A stretch of 64,000 bases of DNA from Arthrobacter sp. DWC3 (GTDB taxonomy: Bacteria > Actinomycetota > Actinomycetes > Actinomycetales > Micrococcaceae): the NCBI RefSeq assembly GCF_002929375.1, contig NZ_PJIP01000013.1, positions 1 to 64,000 on the forward strand, in the 5' to 3' direction. Made by a program: the position numbers and the translations under genes. The notes beneath the pieces are model-generated. The model had not been told where the DNA came from. It did not search any database and was given only the letters and a program-made list of their open reading frames with translations. Every line of letters begins with the position of its first letter. The stretch's first letter is position 1. Of this stretch, positions 8,004 to 16,235 are shown piece after piece.

Positions 8004-9041
8004 TTATACGGCAACGCTTGGCCGGGTCGCCATCTCCGAGGCTTGATGGAGGGCTTCCACCATGCTGCGGGAGTCGGCGATGGCTTTACCTGCGATGTCG
8101 AACGCGGTGCCGTGGTCGACGGATGTACGGATGACCGGCAACCCGACGGTGATATTCACGCCGGCCTCGATGCCGAGCACTTTTACGGGTCCGTGACCTT
8201 GGTCGTGGTACATCGCGACAACCAGATCGTAGTCACCGCGCCCGGCGAGGAAGAACAGGGTATCGGCCGGTAGCGGACCTGTGACGTCGATGCCGTCAGC
8301 TGCGGCCGCCTGCACACCGGGGGCAATTTTCTCAGCTTCCTCGCCCTGGCCGAACAGGCCGTTCTCGCCAGCGTGGGGGTTGATGGCGCAAACACCGATC
8401 TTCGGTGTCGGTATGCCTGCCCTGACGAGGGCGTCGTGTCCACGGCGAATAGTGCGCTCGACCAGGTCGGGGTTGATTTTGCGGATGGCATCAACGAGAC
8501 CGATATGAGTGGTGACGTGGATGACTCGGATTTTCGGTGTCGAGAGCATCATCGACACCTCCTCGGTATTTGTCAGGTGTGCCAGAAGTTCGGTGTGGCC
8601 AGGGTAGATGTGCCCGGCTGCATGGAGAGCTTCCTTGTTGAGAGGCGCCGTGCAGATAGCTTGTACCTGACCTGCCATGGCCAGTCCGCTGGCCACACGG
8701 ATGTACTCGTATGCCGCATGGCCCGCGACGGGTGAAAGCTGGCCCCACGGGAGATCCTCGGGCAACAGGCCGAGGTCGATCACGTTGATCCGGCCCGGTT
8801 CGAAGACCGCTTTGTCGACGGTATCGATCGCGACGATCAACGCTGTAATGCCTAGAACCTCGGCAGCCTGCCGGAGGCGCATGGCATCACCGATAACGAC
8901 CGGGCGGCACTCAGCATTGCTGTGTGGGTCCAGGACGGCGGCTACGACGACCTCCGGTCCGACTCCGGCTCCATCGCCCATGGTGACGGCTACGAGGGGC
9001 AGGTGCTCTGGTGCTGTTGTCGTATCAGTGGTGGTTTTCAT
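8004..9041 (-). CDS. pdxA2: PdxA-family 4-phospho-D-threonate/erythronate dehydrogenase
   Basis: A 345-residue member of the PdxA family, which oxidises 4-phosphorylated hydroxy acids with NAD and decarboxylates the product. Metal-binding signatures are present: GHTELLAHL near the middle and MYHDQGHGPVK in the C-terminal half, with the family segment CAINPHAGENGLFG. Genuine vitamin B6 PdxA and the catabolic PdxA2 group look alike. The adjacent DUF1537 kinase points to PdxA2, which converts D-threonate or D-erythronate 4-phosphate to dihydroxyacetone phosphate and CO2. GGAG lies seven bases before the ATG. It is the last gene of the minus-strand operon that starts at 12953. Confidence 0.85.
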   Translation of the reverse strand: MKTTTDTTTAPEHLPLVAVTMGDGAGVGPEVVVAAVLDPHSNAECRPVVIGDAMRLRQAAEVLGITALIVAIDTVDKAVFEPGRINVIDLGLLPEDLPWGQLSPVAGHAAYEYIRVASGLAMAGQVQAICTAPLNKEALHAAGHIYPGHTELLAHLTNTEEVSMMLSTPKIRVIHVTTHIGLVDAIRKINPDLVERTIRRGHDALVRAGIPTPKIGVCAINPHAGENGLFGQGEEAEKIAPGVQAAAADGIDVTGPLPADTLFFLAGRGDYDLVVAMYHDQGHGPVKVLGIEAGVNITVGLPVIRTSVDHGTAFDIAGKAIADSRSMVEALHQASEMATRPSVAV

Positions 9042-9068
9042 TGCTGCTCCAAGGTGTGGCGGTAAGGG

Positions 9069-10385
9069 TCAAAGGTGCGAGATGGTTTGGTGGACGGTGC
9101 CCGAGCTATAGCTCGTGACCAGCTCGTACAGTTCGACGAGTGCGAATTGATTACCGAAGCTGCCGGGTTTCGTCCCGACGAGTATCCCGTTAGCTGCTCG
9201 GCTGAGGACTGCACCGTGCTGGGTTGCGGTCAAGGGAGTCATACTGTGGTGGCCGAGCGCCATCAGGACTTCCCTCGCTGTTTCTCCTCCGGTGAGGAGC
9301 AGATTCGGTGATACGGAGCCGACCGCTGCCTGAGCGGTGAAACGCGCCAAGGTTCCAACGATGTGTGGTCCGCGGGTGGGATCAATTGATGTTTCTGCCG
9401 TCGTGATGGCGACGTTGAAGCCCGCCGCTAAGGCAGCGCGGCATGCTGCCAACTGCATCGTGACGGAATCGGCGTCGAAGACTTCCTGCGTGCGGACCTT
9501 GATTAGCAGAAAGCCGCGGTCCTCGAGTCGACATAGTTGCTCGCGTGCCGGGCCGGAGGCACTCCCTACGACCGCGAGGACCGGCTCGGCACTCCTGTCA
9601 CTGTCGTGCTGCGGCCCGGGTTCTTCGCCAGATCGTCGGAAGCCGTGCATGGCACGGGGCGCACAAAGCTTTGCGAGGGCAGCGGCGGTCGCACCCGTGC
9701 CAGCAAGCACCACCTGCCGCCCATGGGCAGTGAAACCGATGTTGAGCAGTGCCGTTACGACCAGGTGCAGATCTTCGTCGGTTTCGCCATCGACGACGAC
9801 GACGGAAGGGGCAGGTCCGCCAAGGAGCTTTGAAAGCAGGGCGGGGCCGGATCCCTCGCGGAGGGCCGGTAGCCCGAGGTGACGCATCCGCTTAGGATTA
9901 CCAGGGTCGAGCAGCGCGCGCACGTCACCGGGTGGCCGCGCAGGTTCGGCCGACCAAAGATCCGTCGACAGGAGCGGCTGACCGTTTACGAGCGGCTGGC
10001 TGTTGACAACGGTCCGGTTTAAATGCGGCAGAGCTCCCGCAACGACGACGTGATGGCCTGCCTCAGTGATGGCGGCGATTTCGGCCCGGATGTTTCCGCG
10101 CCACAGGGAGTCGAACTTCTTGAACGCCAGGACTCCCCCGCCGACGGGCATACTGCGGAAAACAGCTGCCACGCGTTCCTGAGCCGCCGCCCCGGAGAGC
10201 GGTCGTGAGTGGGAGTCGTGAACGAGAACATCTACATCGAGTGCGACATGTTCTGTGCCTTCGGTGGCGGAGGTAGACCCGGCGCCGTCCAAGACAAGTC
10301 GTACCCGTAGGCCCTGCTCGATGAAGCTATAGGCGGTTTCGGCGGCGCCGGAAAGATCATCGGCCTGCACCACGATGTGGGCCAT
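9069..10385 (-). CDS. DUF1537 four-carbon acid sugar kinase, D-threonate/D-erythronate kinase-like
   Basis: A 438-residue DUF1537 kinase, which phosphorylates four-carbon sugar acids at C4 with ATP. The N-terminal substrate domain starts at VVQADDLSGAAETAYSF and has FKKFDSLWRGNIRAEI; the C-terminal nucleotide domain includes LLLTGGETAREVLMALG and GILVGTKPGSFG. The ATG at 10385, with GGGAGG upstream and the family motif right after it, is preferred to an alternative at 10442 that adds 19 unconserved residues. It lies 27 bases upstream of the PdxA2 gene, so kinase and dehydrogenase form one pathway. Whether D-threonate or D-erythronate is preferred cannot be told. Confidence 0.85.
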   Translation of the reverse strand: MAHIVVQADDLSGAAETAYSFIEQGLRVRLVLDGAGSTSATEGTEHVALDVDVLVHDSHSRPLSGAAAQERVAAVFRSMPVGGGVLAFKKFDSLWRGNIRAEIAAITEAGHHVVVAGALPHLNRTVVNSQPLVNGQPLLSTDLWSAEPARPPGDVRALLDPGNPKRMRHLGLPALREGSGPALLSKLLGGPAPSVVVVDGETDEDLHLVVTALLNIGFTAHGRQVVLAGTGATAAALAKLCAPRAMHGFRRSGEEPGPQHDSDRSAEPVLAVVGSASGPAREQLCRLEDRGFLLIKVRTQEVFDADSVTMQLAACRAALAAGFNVAITTAETSIDPTRGPHIVGTLARFTAQAAVGSVSPNLLLTGGETAREVLMALGHHSMTPLTATQHGAVLSRAANGILVGTKPGSFGNQFALVELYELVTSYSSGTVHQTISHL

Positions 10386-10454
10386 GCCGCCTCCCTCAGC
10401 TCGAATAGGTGCGTTCTTCTTAGAAATGTAGGTGGACTTCATCGTTACCTTGTT

Positions 10455-10490
10455 GCGCGTTTCGCGCTATGGGACTTGCTCGAAACGCGC
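10455..10490. promoter_or_regulatory. stem-loop between the dehydrogenase and the second kinase gene
   Basis: A perfect 10-bp stem, GCGCGTTTCG against CGAAACGCGC, with a 16-base loop, in the 199-base gap between genes on the minus strand. There is no run of T, so it is more likely an mRNA processing, attenuation or protection structure than a full terminator. Function unknown. Confidence 0.5.
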
Positions 10491-10584
10491 CATGGTGAAA
10501 AAGCGATGCGTTGGCGCTGGTTAGCAGTACCTATGGTGCGACGGAGGATGCGAGACCCCGGACGAGTGTCGTTCGGGACGGAAC

Positions 10585-11493
10585 TCAGGGGCGGGAGGCG
10601 GGTTTTGTGGGCGCGATGACGGTGATGACAGCTGAATCGTCCTCGGCGCCATGTCCCTGCGCTTGGCCCTGCAGGAACAGCTGCTCTGCCGCTGCGGCGA
10701 GTGGGGTGGGTAGTGACACCGCCCGAGCGGCCGACGTGACGATACCGAGATCCTTTACAAAGATGTCCAATCGGCTCAACACTTCCGCACCCTCGTCGTC
10801 CCATGCCTGCAGGATGCGGGGCCCGCGGTTTCCCAGCATGAAGGACGCCGCCGCGCCGGCCTGAAGCGCTTCTATCGTCTTCTCGGGGTCAAGGCCCAGC
10901 GATTGCGCGAGTGCCAGAGCCTCGGCGGCAGCGGCGATGTGCACCCCGCACAGCAGCTGGTTAACGGTCTTCAGCGCCTGTCCGTCGCCCGGCTTGTCAC
11001 CCACGACGGTCAGGGTGGAGGCCAACAAGTTCAGGACCGGGGCGGCCGTCGCCTGTGCCGTCGCGGACGCGCCGACGACGATCAGGAGGTCACCTTCGCC
11101 CGCCCGCACCGGGCCGCCGGAGAGGGGTGCGTCGACGAGATCCACGCCCTGCCCCGCGAGGCGCTCGGCAACATTCACCACCGCGTCGACACCGACCGTG
11201 CTCGTCATGATGACAACAGCTCCGCGCTTCAACGTCGGCGCGATGCCATCGGGGCCGAAGAGTGCATCGTTCAGCTGCTCGGCATTGCGGACGGCCAGAA
11301 GCACGGCGTCGGCGCCGTCGACCGCTGACTTTGCAGTGTCGAACGTGCGGATCCCGGCCTCCTCAGCGAGCCGGAGCCTCTCGGCCGCAATGTCGAAGCC
11401 ATGCACGGTGAGCTGAGATGCGAGGCGCGTTGCCATGGGAAGCCCCATCGCTCCCAGCCCCAGGACGGCGGTAAAATAGGGCTGGCTGGTCAT
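10585..11493 (-). CDS. NAD(P)-dependent 3-hydroxyisobutyrate dehydrogenase family enzyme (threonate dehydrogenase-like)
   Basis: A 302-residue beta-hydroxyacid dehydrogenase. The Rossmann motif GLGAMG is at 12-17, the substrate segment DAPLSGGPVRAGEGDL at about 121-135, and the catalytic lysine (about Lys175) in LKTVNQLLCG. Its start overlaps the stop of the upstream DUF1537 gene by four bases. In known L-threonate/D-erythronate pathways an LtnD-type enzyme of this family oxidises C2 before kinase action. The context supports such a role, while tartronate semialdehyde reduction is an alternative. Confidence 0.82.
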   Translation of the reverse strand: MTSQPYFTAVLGLGAMGLPMATRLASQLTVHGFDIAAERLRLAEEAGIRTFDTAKSAVDGADAVLLAVRNAEQLNDALFGPDGIAPTLKRGAVVIMTSTVGVDAVVNVAERLAGQGVDLVDAPLSGGPVRAGEGDLLIVVGASATAQATAAPVLNLLASTLTVVGDKPGDGQALKTVNQLLCGVHIAAAAEALALAQSLGLDPEKTIEALQAGAAASFMLGNRGPRILQAWDDEGAEVLSRLDIFVKDLGIVTSAARAVSLPTPLAAAAEQLFLQGQAQGHGAEDDSAVITVIAPTKPASRP

Positions 11494-12953
11494 CGTGTTT
11501 CCTCTGGTTGGGAGTTGGCAGAGTTCGAGGTGGCATGAGACGGCGCGGACAGTGTGCGGACGACGTCGGTCAGTGATGTGTCCGTTCCGACGTTGCCGGC
11601 GAAGACAACATAGGGGATGCCGCGCGCCGGTCCATCCATGGGCTCCCAGAGCGAGACAATACCGGGCAGCATCGGACCCCGAACCATGGCTCGTCGGATC
11701 GAGAGTCCGTACACCGCGACATCGGAGGAGGTGATTCCGCCCTTCGCGATGACGAACCGCGGTGGCGAGGATTCGAGGATCCGCCGCACCACTTCGACGA
11801 CGGCTGCCGAAACCTTGCGCGAGATTGCCAGGCTCTCCTCCCCGCTGGCCGCGGTGACGAGCGTCCGGCTGGTATGGATCACAATGTTTCCGTGGGCAAG
11901 ACTGTCGACGGCTCGTCCGACAACCGCCGCGAGGTGGTCCGCGCGCGTCGCTTCGCTGATGATTGCTTCGACCTCAAGGACCTCCGTCGAAGCGTGCGGG
12001 AAAGCGTCAGTAAGGTGGTGCAGCTGCCGACTGGTCACGCCGACATGTGAGCCCACCACGATGAGTCCTCCGGTACTGCCGGACTCGCGGCCAGCGTAAA
12101 TCTCCGAGGTCTGCAATGGAGCATGCGGTTCTTGTCCGATCGCTGCCCGGACGAACGGTGGGCCGACTCTAAAAAGCACCGTCGTACCGCGGCGGTGCGC
12201 CAGGTGGCATCCAAGGGAGATCAGGCGGAGGTCGTCCTCCGTGACAGCATCGGCCACCACGGGCGTGCTGCCGGTGGCCGTCGACAGCAGGTCCGCGATT
12301 TGCTCCGGGCCACCCCGAATGATGTCAAGGGTGAGAGCAAGGACATCACTGGCACCGATACGGCCGTGCGTCTTGGTGCTGACGTACTCGCGGAGGTTCG
12401 AGGAAGGAAAGCCGAACGTGGCATCACGGGCGAATTCAGTGGCGGAGACAGGTGTCAGCTCCTCCGCCGCGAGCATGTAGTGCTCGGAATCGATGGTGAC
12501 GCGCCCCGCATCAGGAAAAGCGGGGACCAGGACGACGGCGTCGACCGGTCGTGCGGTGACGTCCAGAATGGTTTCTGCCAGCACATCGGTTTCCAATGGA
12601 AAATGGCCGCGAAGCGTGGAATCACTCCTGGATACGAAGATAAGTTCGGTGTCCAACATCCGCGCAGCGGCGAGAGCGTTAGCCGCGATCTCCCGATTGC
12701 GGGCGGCAGCCCCGTCCGCGGGCAGGCTACGCGAATTGGTCAGGATGTAGAACGCGGGATGCCCCTGAGCCAAAGCCCAGGTGATGTCCTCGACCGTCCA
12801 GGACGTCAGCACTGGCAGGTCGGCGACGGACTGGGTGCCCGTTGGATCGTCGTCGAGGACGACGAAGACAGCATCAGGTAGATGCTTCCGCACATCCGGG
12901 GCAGCTACAGCCACGGAGCTCGGAAAGACTTCGAGTGCTTCGCTCAGTAGCAT
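11490..12953 (-). CDS. DUF1537 four-carbon acid sugar kinase, second paralogue
   Basis: A 487-residue DUF1537 protein, longer than its neighbour at 9069 and clearly diverged from it. It has VFVVLDDDPTGTQSVADLPVLT as the N-terminal domain signature, FVSRSDSTLRGHFPLE for the sugar-acid site, and FVIAKGGITSSDVAVYGL plus IPYVVFAGNVGTDTSLTDV for the nucleotide domain. It is first in the operon and overlaps the dehydrogenase gene, which suits a kinase acting on the oxidised (2-oxo or 3-oxo) tetronate as OtnK does. The isomerase and decarboxylase partners (OtnI, OtnC) are not seen in the window. Confidence 0.85.
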   Translation of the reverse strand: MLLSEALEVFPSSVAVAAPDVRKHLPDAVFVVLDDDPTGTQSVADLPVLTSWTVEDITWALAQGHPAFYILTNSRSLPADGAAARNREIAANALAAARMLDTELIFVSRSDSTLRGHFPLETDVLAETILDVTARPVDAVVLVPAFPDAGRVTIDSEHYMLAAEELTPVSATEFARDATFGFPSSNLREYVSTKTHGRIGASDVLALTLDIIRGGPEQIADLLSTATGSTPVVADAVTEDDLRLISLGCHLAHRRGTTVLFRVGPPFVRAAIGQEPHAPLQTSEIYAGRESGSTGGLIVVGSHVGVTSRQLHHLTDAFPHASTEVLEVEAIISEATRADHLAAVVGRAVDSLAHGNIVIHTSRTLVTAASGEESLAISRKVSAAVVEVVRRILESSPPRFVIAKGGITSSDVAVYGLSIRRAMVRGPMLPGIVSLWEPMDGPARGIPYVVFAGNVGTDTSLTDVVRTLSAPSHATSNSANSQPEETR

Positions 12954-12970
12954 CAGGTGCTCCCTTGTTG

Positions 12971-13018
12971 TCAGATGTCTGATAAATAATTATACGTACT
13001 TTCGTAGGTACCGCTCAA
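12971..13018 (-). promoter_or_regulatory. promoter and operator of the kinase operon
   Basis: Read on the minus strand: a -35-like TTGAGC (13018-13013), 18 bases, then a consensus -10 TATAAT (12994-12989). An operator-like TCAGA-TG-TCTGA (12971-12982) follows where transcription should start. The operator shares ATCAGACATC with the site near 19890. A bound GntR protein there would block transcription; the regulator at 21068 is the obvious candidate. Confidence 0.6.
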
Positions 13019-13153
13019 GGCAGGTCAGGCGGAAGAACCAAGCACCTACGAGCTCAGGGTTCCGCCGTTTATCCACGCGCAGTCATGACAGCGCGGACGG
13101 TCTCCATATGGCATGCCCAATAGTCATGCACTCGTTCGTTGCGTCAGCGGAAG

Positions 13154-13999
13154 TCAAAAATCCGCAAGGAGCGCTGTAGTGAATGACTGAGATGCATTCG
13201 TCCATGTTCGGCTCAGGTCCAGGAGGTTCAGGCCGTCCGAGGCGAGTATCGCCGCTTGTTCTTCCAGCACGGCGAACACCAGGGCGCGGAGCTCGGTGTT
13301 GATATTGACCTTGCCTATGCCTTTCGTTGCGGCTCTGCGAAGATCGGCGCGTGGCAGCCCTGATGCGCCGTGGAGAACTAGGGGAACTGCCCCGGCAGCG
13401 GCATGAATCGCCCCAAGTACCTTCCACCGGATGTTTGGTTCGCCTGCGTAGTGTCCGTGAACGTTGCCTACCGACACAGCCAGCAGATCTGCTCCGCTGA
13501 CCTCAAGGAAGGATGCGATTTTACGAGGATCCGTGATTCCCGCATCGAGGGAGGGTCCTGCGTGTCCATGAGCTCTGTCTTCGTCGCCCTGAAGCTGGCC
13601 AAGTTCTGCTTCAAGGACGATGCTGCCATCGACTAGGGTTCGGGCTTGCTGAACGAGCATGGAATTCTCGTCATCAGGTAACGCGGAACCGTCTACGAGA
13701 ACGCTATCTACGCCTGCTTCGGTGGCGCTCAGGATCAGATCCAAATCCGATGCGTGGTCGAGTTGAACACATACAGGCGTTTGAGCGTCGTTTGCGAGCA
13801 CCCGGAGCGCGGCGATGAACCGTGTGCCCTGCACACCTGCCGCCGTCTTGGGCGGGACCAGGAGGATCACTGGTTGTCCAGTGGCTTCGCTTCCTGCGAC
13901 GACGCCCTGGGCTGTCATGAAATCGTAAACACTGATGGCGGCTACGAATCGTCCATGTGCGACAGCCGTCTGGGTTATTTGGCGCAGATTGGCGCGCAT
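13154..13999 (-). CDS. class II ketose-bisphosphate aldolase family protein
   Basis: A 281-residue zinc aldolase of the FbaA/GatY/KbaY family. The catalytic and metal residues are visible: Asp81-His82 in QLDHASD, Glu132 in EAELGQLQGDE, His181 in GNVHGHYAGEP and His210 in LVLHGASGLP. The ATG at 13999 follows AGGAAAGCAGGA; the open frame upstream to 14287 has no aldolase similarity. It probably splits a phosphorylated ketose or sugar acid into dihydroxyacetone phosphate plus an aldehyde. It is not the AraD-type aldolase of the canonical OtnC route, so its substrate is open. It ends 201 bases before the kinase operon. Confidence 0.85.
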   Translation of the reverse strand: MRANLRQITQTAVAHGRFVAAISVYDFMTAQGVVAGSEATGQPVILLVPPKTAAGVQGTRFIAALRVLANDAQTPVCVQLDHASDLDLILSATEAGVDSVLVDGSALPDDENSMLVQQARTLVDGSIVLEAELGQLQGDEDRAHGHAGPSLDAGITDPRKIASFLEVSGADLLAVSVGNVHGHYAGEPNIRWKVLGAIHAAAGAVPLVLHGASGLPRADLRRAATKGIGKVNINTELRALVFAVLEEQAAILASDGLNLLDLSRTWTNASQSFTTALLADF

Positions 14000-14182
14000 G
14001 ATCCTGCTTTCCTGCACGAGTGCTGACCGGTTCGGCGGCAACGAAGGTAGGCGCGAGAACTGCCTTCCCTTCAGTTCACCAACGGCCTGACAGAACGGGG
14101 TGTCCCAGCGGCGAATTGCTGAGCCCGGGCAAACCGGAGCGGTTCGGCGGACAGTTGAGAGTGAAGTAGTTCTCGGCGTTGC

Positions 14183-14213
14183 GGAAGGGCTGGAGGTGCA
14201 CTCCAGCCCTTCC
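14183..14213. terminator. strong hairpin, probable terminator after the epimerase gene
   Basis: A perfect 13-bp stem, GGAAGGGCTGGAG with CTCCAGCCCTTCC, around the loop GTGCA, starting 10 bases beyond the stop codon of the minus-strand gene at 14224. No T-run follows; actinobacterial terminators often lack one. Confidence 0.7.
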
Positions 14214-14223
14214 TCGATGAGGA

Positions 14224-15108
14224 CTACTTGGTGAGGGCCCTGCCCTCGGAGTCCAGGTAGTCGCGCCAGGACCGACTCGGCTTCCACCCCAGCATCTTCT
14301 GGGCTCGCGCGCTGGAGATGCCTGAGGCATCCGGTCGGCTCAGGTCGCGCAACTCAATCTGATTGCCATAATGCTTGGAGAGGATCTCGGCGAAGTCGTG
14401 GCCGCCCACATTATCGGGGGAAGCGATGTAGAACACCTCGTGACCGGGCAGGTTGGATTCGGTCGCCAGTACGATGGCGTCGGCCAGGTCGTATGCGTCG
14501 ATGTAGCTCCACAGGTTCGGGCTCAGGACTGAGCTGTCGCGGATCTGCGGGCCGAGGTTAACCTCGTAGTTGCCTTCGAACTGCACCCAGCTGGGGCGGA
14601 TCGAGATGCACTCGATGTCCGATCGCCTGACGGCTGCGTCCATGAGCTGCTCTCCGAAGTGTTTGGACAGCGCATACGGGTCCTGCGGACGGAGGGGGTG
14701 CTCCTCGTCGACCGGCGCGTAGTCGGGAAGGAAGTCACGCTCCGGGAAGAAGAATCCCGGGACGGTTTCGCTCGAGATGTACACGAAGCGTTTGACGCCG
14801 AAGCGGATGGCCGCTTCGAGGACGTTGAATGTTGCCATGAGGTTCGTCTGAAACACGACGTGGGGCGGGTTGCCGGTTGGCTCAGGGATCGCAGCAACGT
14901 GTACTACCGCGTCCGCTCCGCGGACTACCGCGTAGGCCTCGCCGGCGTCGGTGAGATCAGCCATCGTGTATTTCGGTGTACCTTCGGGCTTCCGTTCAAA
15001 GCCAGGGCGCGTCAGGTCAGTCGTGAGTACTTCGTGCCCGGCGTCGATCATTGCCTGTGTTGCGGCGCGGCCGACTTTTCCGTGGGCGCCCGTGATGAGG
15101 ACCTTCAT
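14224..15108 (-). CDS. NAD-dependent epimerase/dehydratase, uronate dehydrogenase-like
   Basis: A 294-residue extended SDR. The nucleotide motif GAHGKVG is at 7-13, the acidic NAD-selecting residue lies in TTDL, and the catalytic YALSK is preceded by the serine region YISSE. Resemblance to uronate dehydrogenases is suggested by length and by the PSWVQFEGNY region, but sugar epimerases share the fold. AAGGAG precedes the ATG. It is downstream of the ABC permease gene (93-base gap), so it probably oxidises the imported sugar or uronic acid at C1. Confidence 0.75.
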   Translation of the reverse strand: MKVLITGAHGKVGRAATQAMIDAGHEVLTTDLTRPGFERKPEGTPKYTMADLTDAGEAYAVVRGADAVVHVAAIPEPTGNPPHVVFQTNLMATFNVLEAAIRFGVKRFVYISSETVPGFFFPERDFLPDYAPVDEEHPLRPQDPYALSKHFGEQLMDAAVRRSDIECISIRPSWVQFEGNYEVNLGPQIRDSSVLSPNLWSYIDAYDLADAIVLATESNLPGHEVFYIASPDNVGGHDFAEILSKHYGNQIELRDLSRPDASGISSARAQKMLGWKPSRSWRDYLDSEGRALTK

Positions 15109-15200
15109 GTTGTCTCCTTGGGTTGGTACACGCCGGCCGAGTCATCGGACGACGGGACATGGGGTGGTTGGTGTGCTGGTGGGTGTTGCTGTGCCGGCCG

Positions 15201-16235
15201 CTAGCCGCGCTTTCTTCGCCACATGTTGAGGGCGACGGCTGCGACGATGATGACTCCGCTGAATACCTGCTGCCAGTAGGGAGAGATGCCGAGCAGGATC
15301 AGTGCGTTCTGGATGAGCAGAAGGAGCGTTGTTCCGAGCGCGGTGCCCAGAATGCTGCCTACTCCTCCGAAGAGGCTTGCCCCACCGATTACTGCAGCGC
15401 CGATCGCGACCAGTTCGTATCCACTGCCGGCAGCGGGCTGGCCGACGCTCAAGCGGGACGTCTCGAGGATTCCGGAGACGGCGGCCAACGTCGAGGCGAT
15501 GATGAAGACGGTTACTTTGATGCGGCGGACGCGGATGCCTGACAGCTTCGCAGCTTCCTCGTTCGAACCCACGAAGTAGACGTGACGGCCGAACATGGTG
15601 CGGGAAAGGACGATGTGGGCGGCGATTGCGACGACTGCGGCGATGTAGATCGGAATGGGGATACCGAGCAACTGTCCTTGCCCGAGAAACAGGAAGCTTT
15701 CCGGGAAGCCGCTGATCGTTGAGCCGCTGGTGATGCCCAAGGCGAGGCCGCGAGCCACCGCAAGCATGCCAAGGGTCACGACAAATGAGGGCAGCCCGCC
15801 GAAAGCGTTGATGATTCCGTTGACGTACCCGACTGCGACCCCGGCGAGGAGCGCAAGGAGCACCGAGACTGCAGGGTTAAGGCCGATGGTCACCATGAAC
15901 TGGCCGGTGAGTACGCTCACCAGCGCCACCACCGATCCGACGGAAAGGTCGATGCCGCCGATCAGGATGACGAAGGTCATTCCGACGCTGATGATGAGGC
16001 CCAATCCGATTTGCCGGCCGACGACCGTCAGGTTGCCCGGCGTGAAAAAGAATGGTGACAGTAATGAAAGAATGATGACGAGCAGAATTACGACGGCGGC
16101 AAGGGTGAACTCTCTTGCTCCGATGACCCTCATTGAATGGTGACGCACACGGTCCCCGAATGTTGCGGGGCTTGTCACCCCTGCAGCGCCGCCGCCAGCG
16201 GTTTGGGTGTTCACGGTATCTCCCTTGATAGTCAT
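15201..16235 (-). CDS. ribose-type sugar ABC transporter permease
   Basis: A 344-residue RbsC-family integral membrane protein with about eight to ten hydrophobic helices. It has the diagnostic GGIDLSVGSVVAL near residue 95 and the cytoplasmic coupling loop VGSNEEAAKLSGIRVRRIKV. It starts four bases inside the end of the ATPase gene (ATGA overlap). It forms the channel of the importer with the ATPase at 16232 and the binding protein at 17847. Family knowledge says monosaccharides or sugar acids. Confidence 0.92.
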   Translation of the reverse strand: MTIKGDTVNTQTAGGGAAGVTSPATFGDRVRHHSMRVIGAREFTLAAVVILLVIILSLLSPFFFTPGNLTVVGRQIGLGLIISVGMTFVILIGGIDLSVGSVVALVSVLTGQFMVTIGLNPAVSVLLALLAGVAVGYVNGIINAFGGLPSFVVTLGMLAVARGLALGITSGSTISGFPESFLFLGQGQLLGIPIPIYIAAVVAIAAHIVLSRTMFGRHVYFVGSNEEAAKLSGIRVRRIKVTVFIIASTLAAVSGILETSRLSVGQPAAGSGYELVAIGAAVIGGASLFGGVGSILGTALGTTLLLLIQNALILLGISPYWQQVFSGVIIVAAVALNMWRRKRG

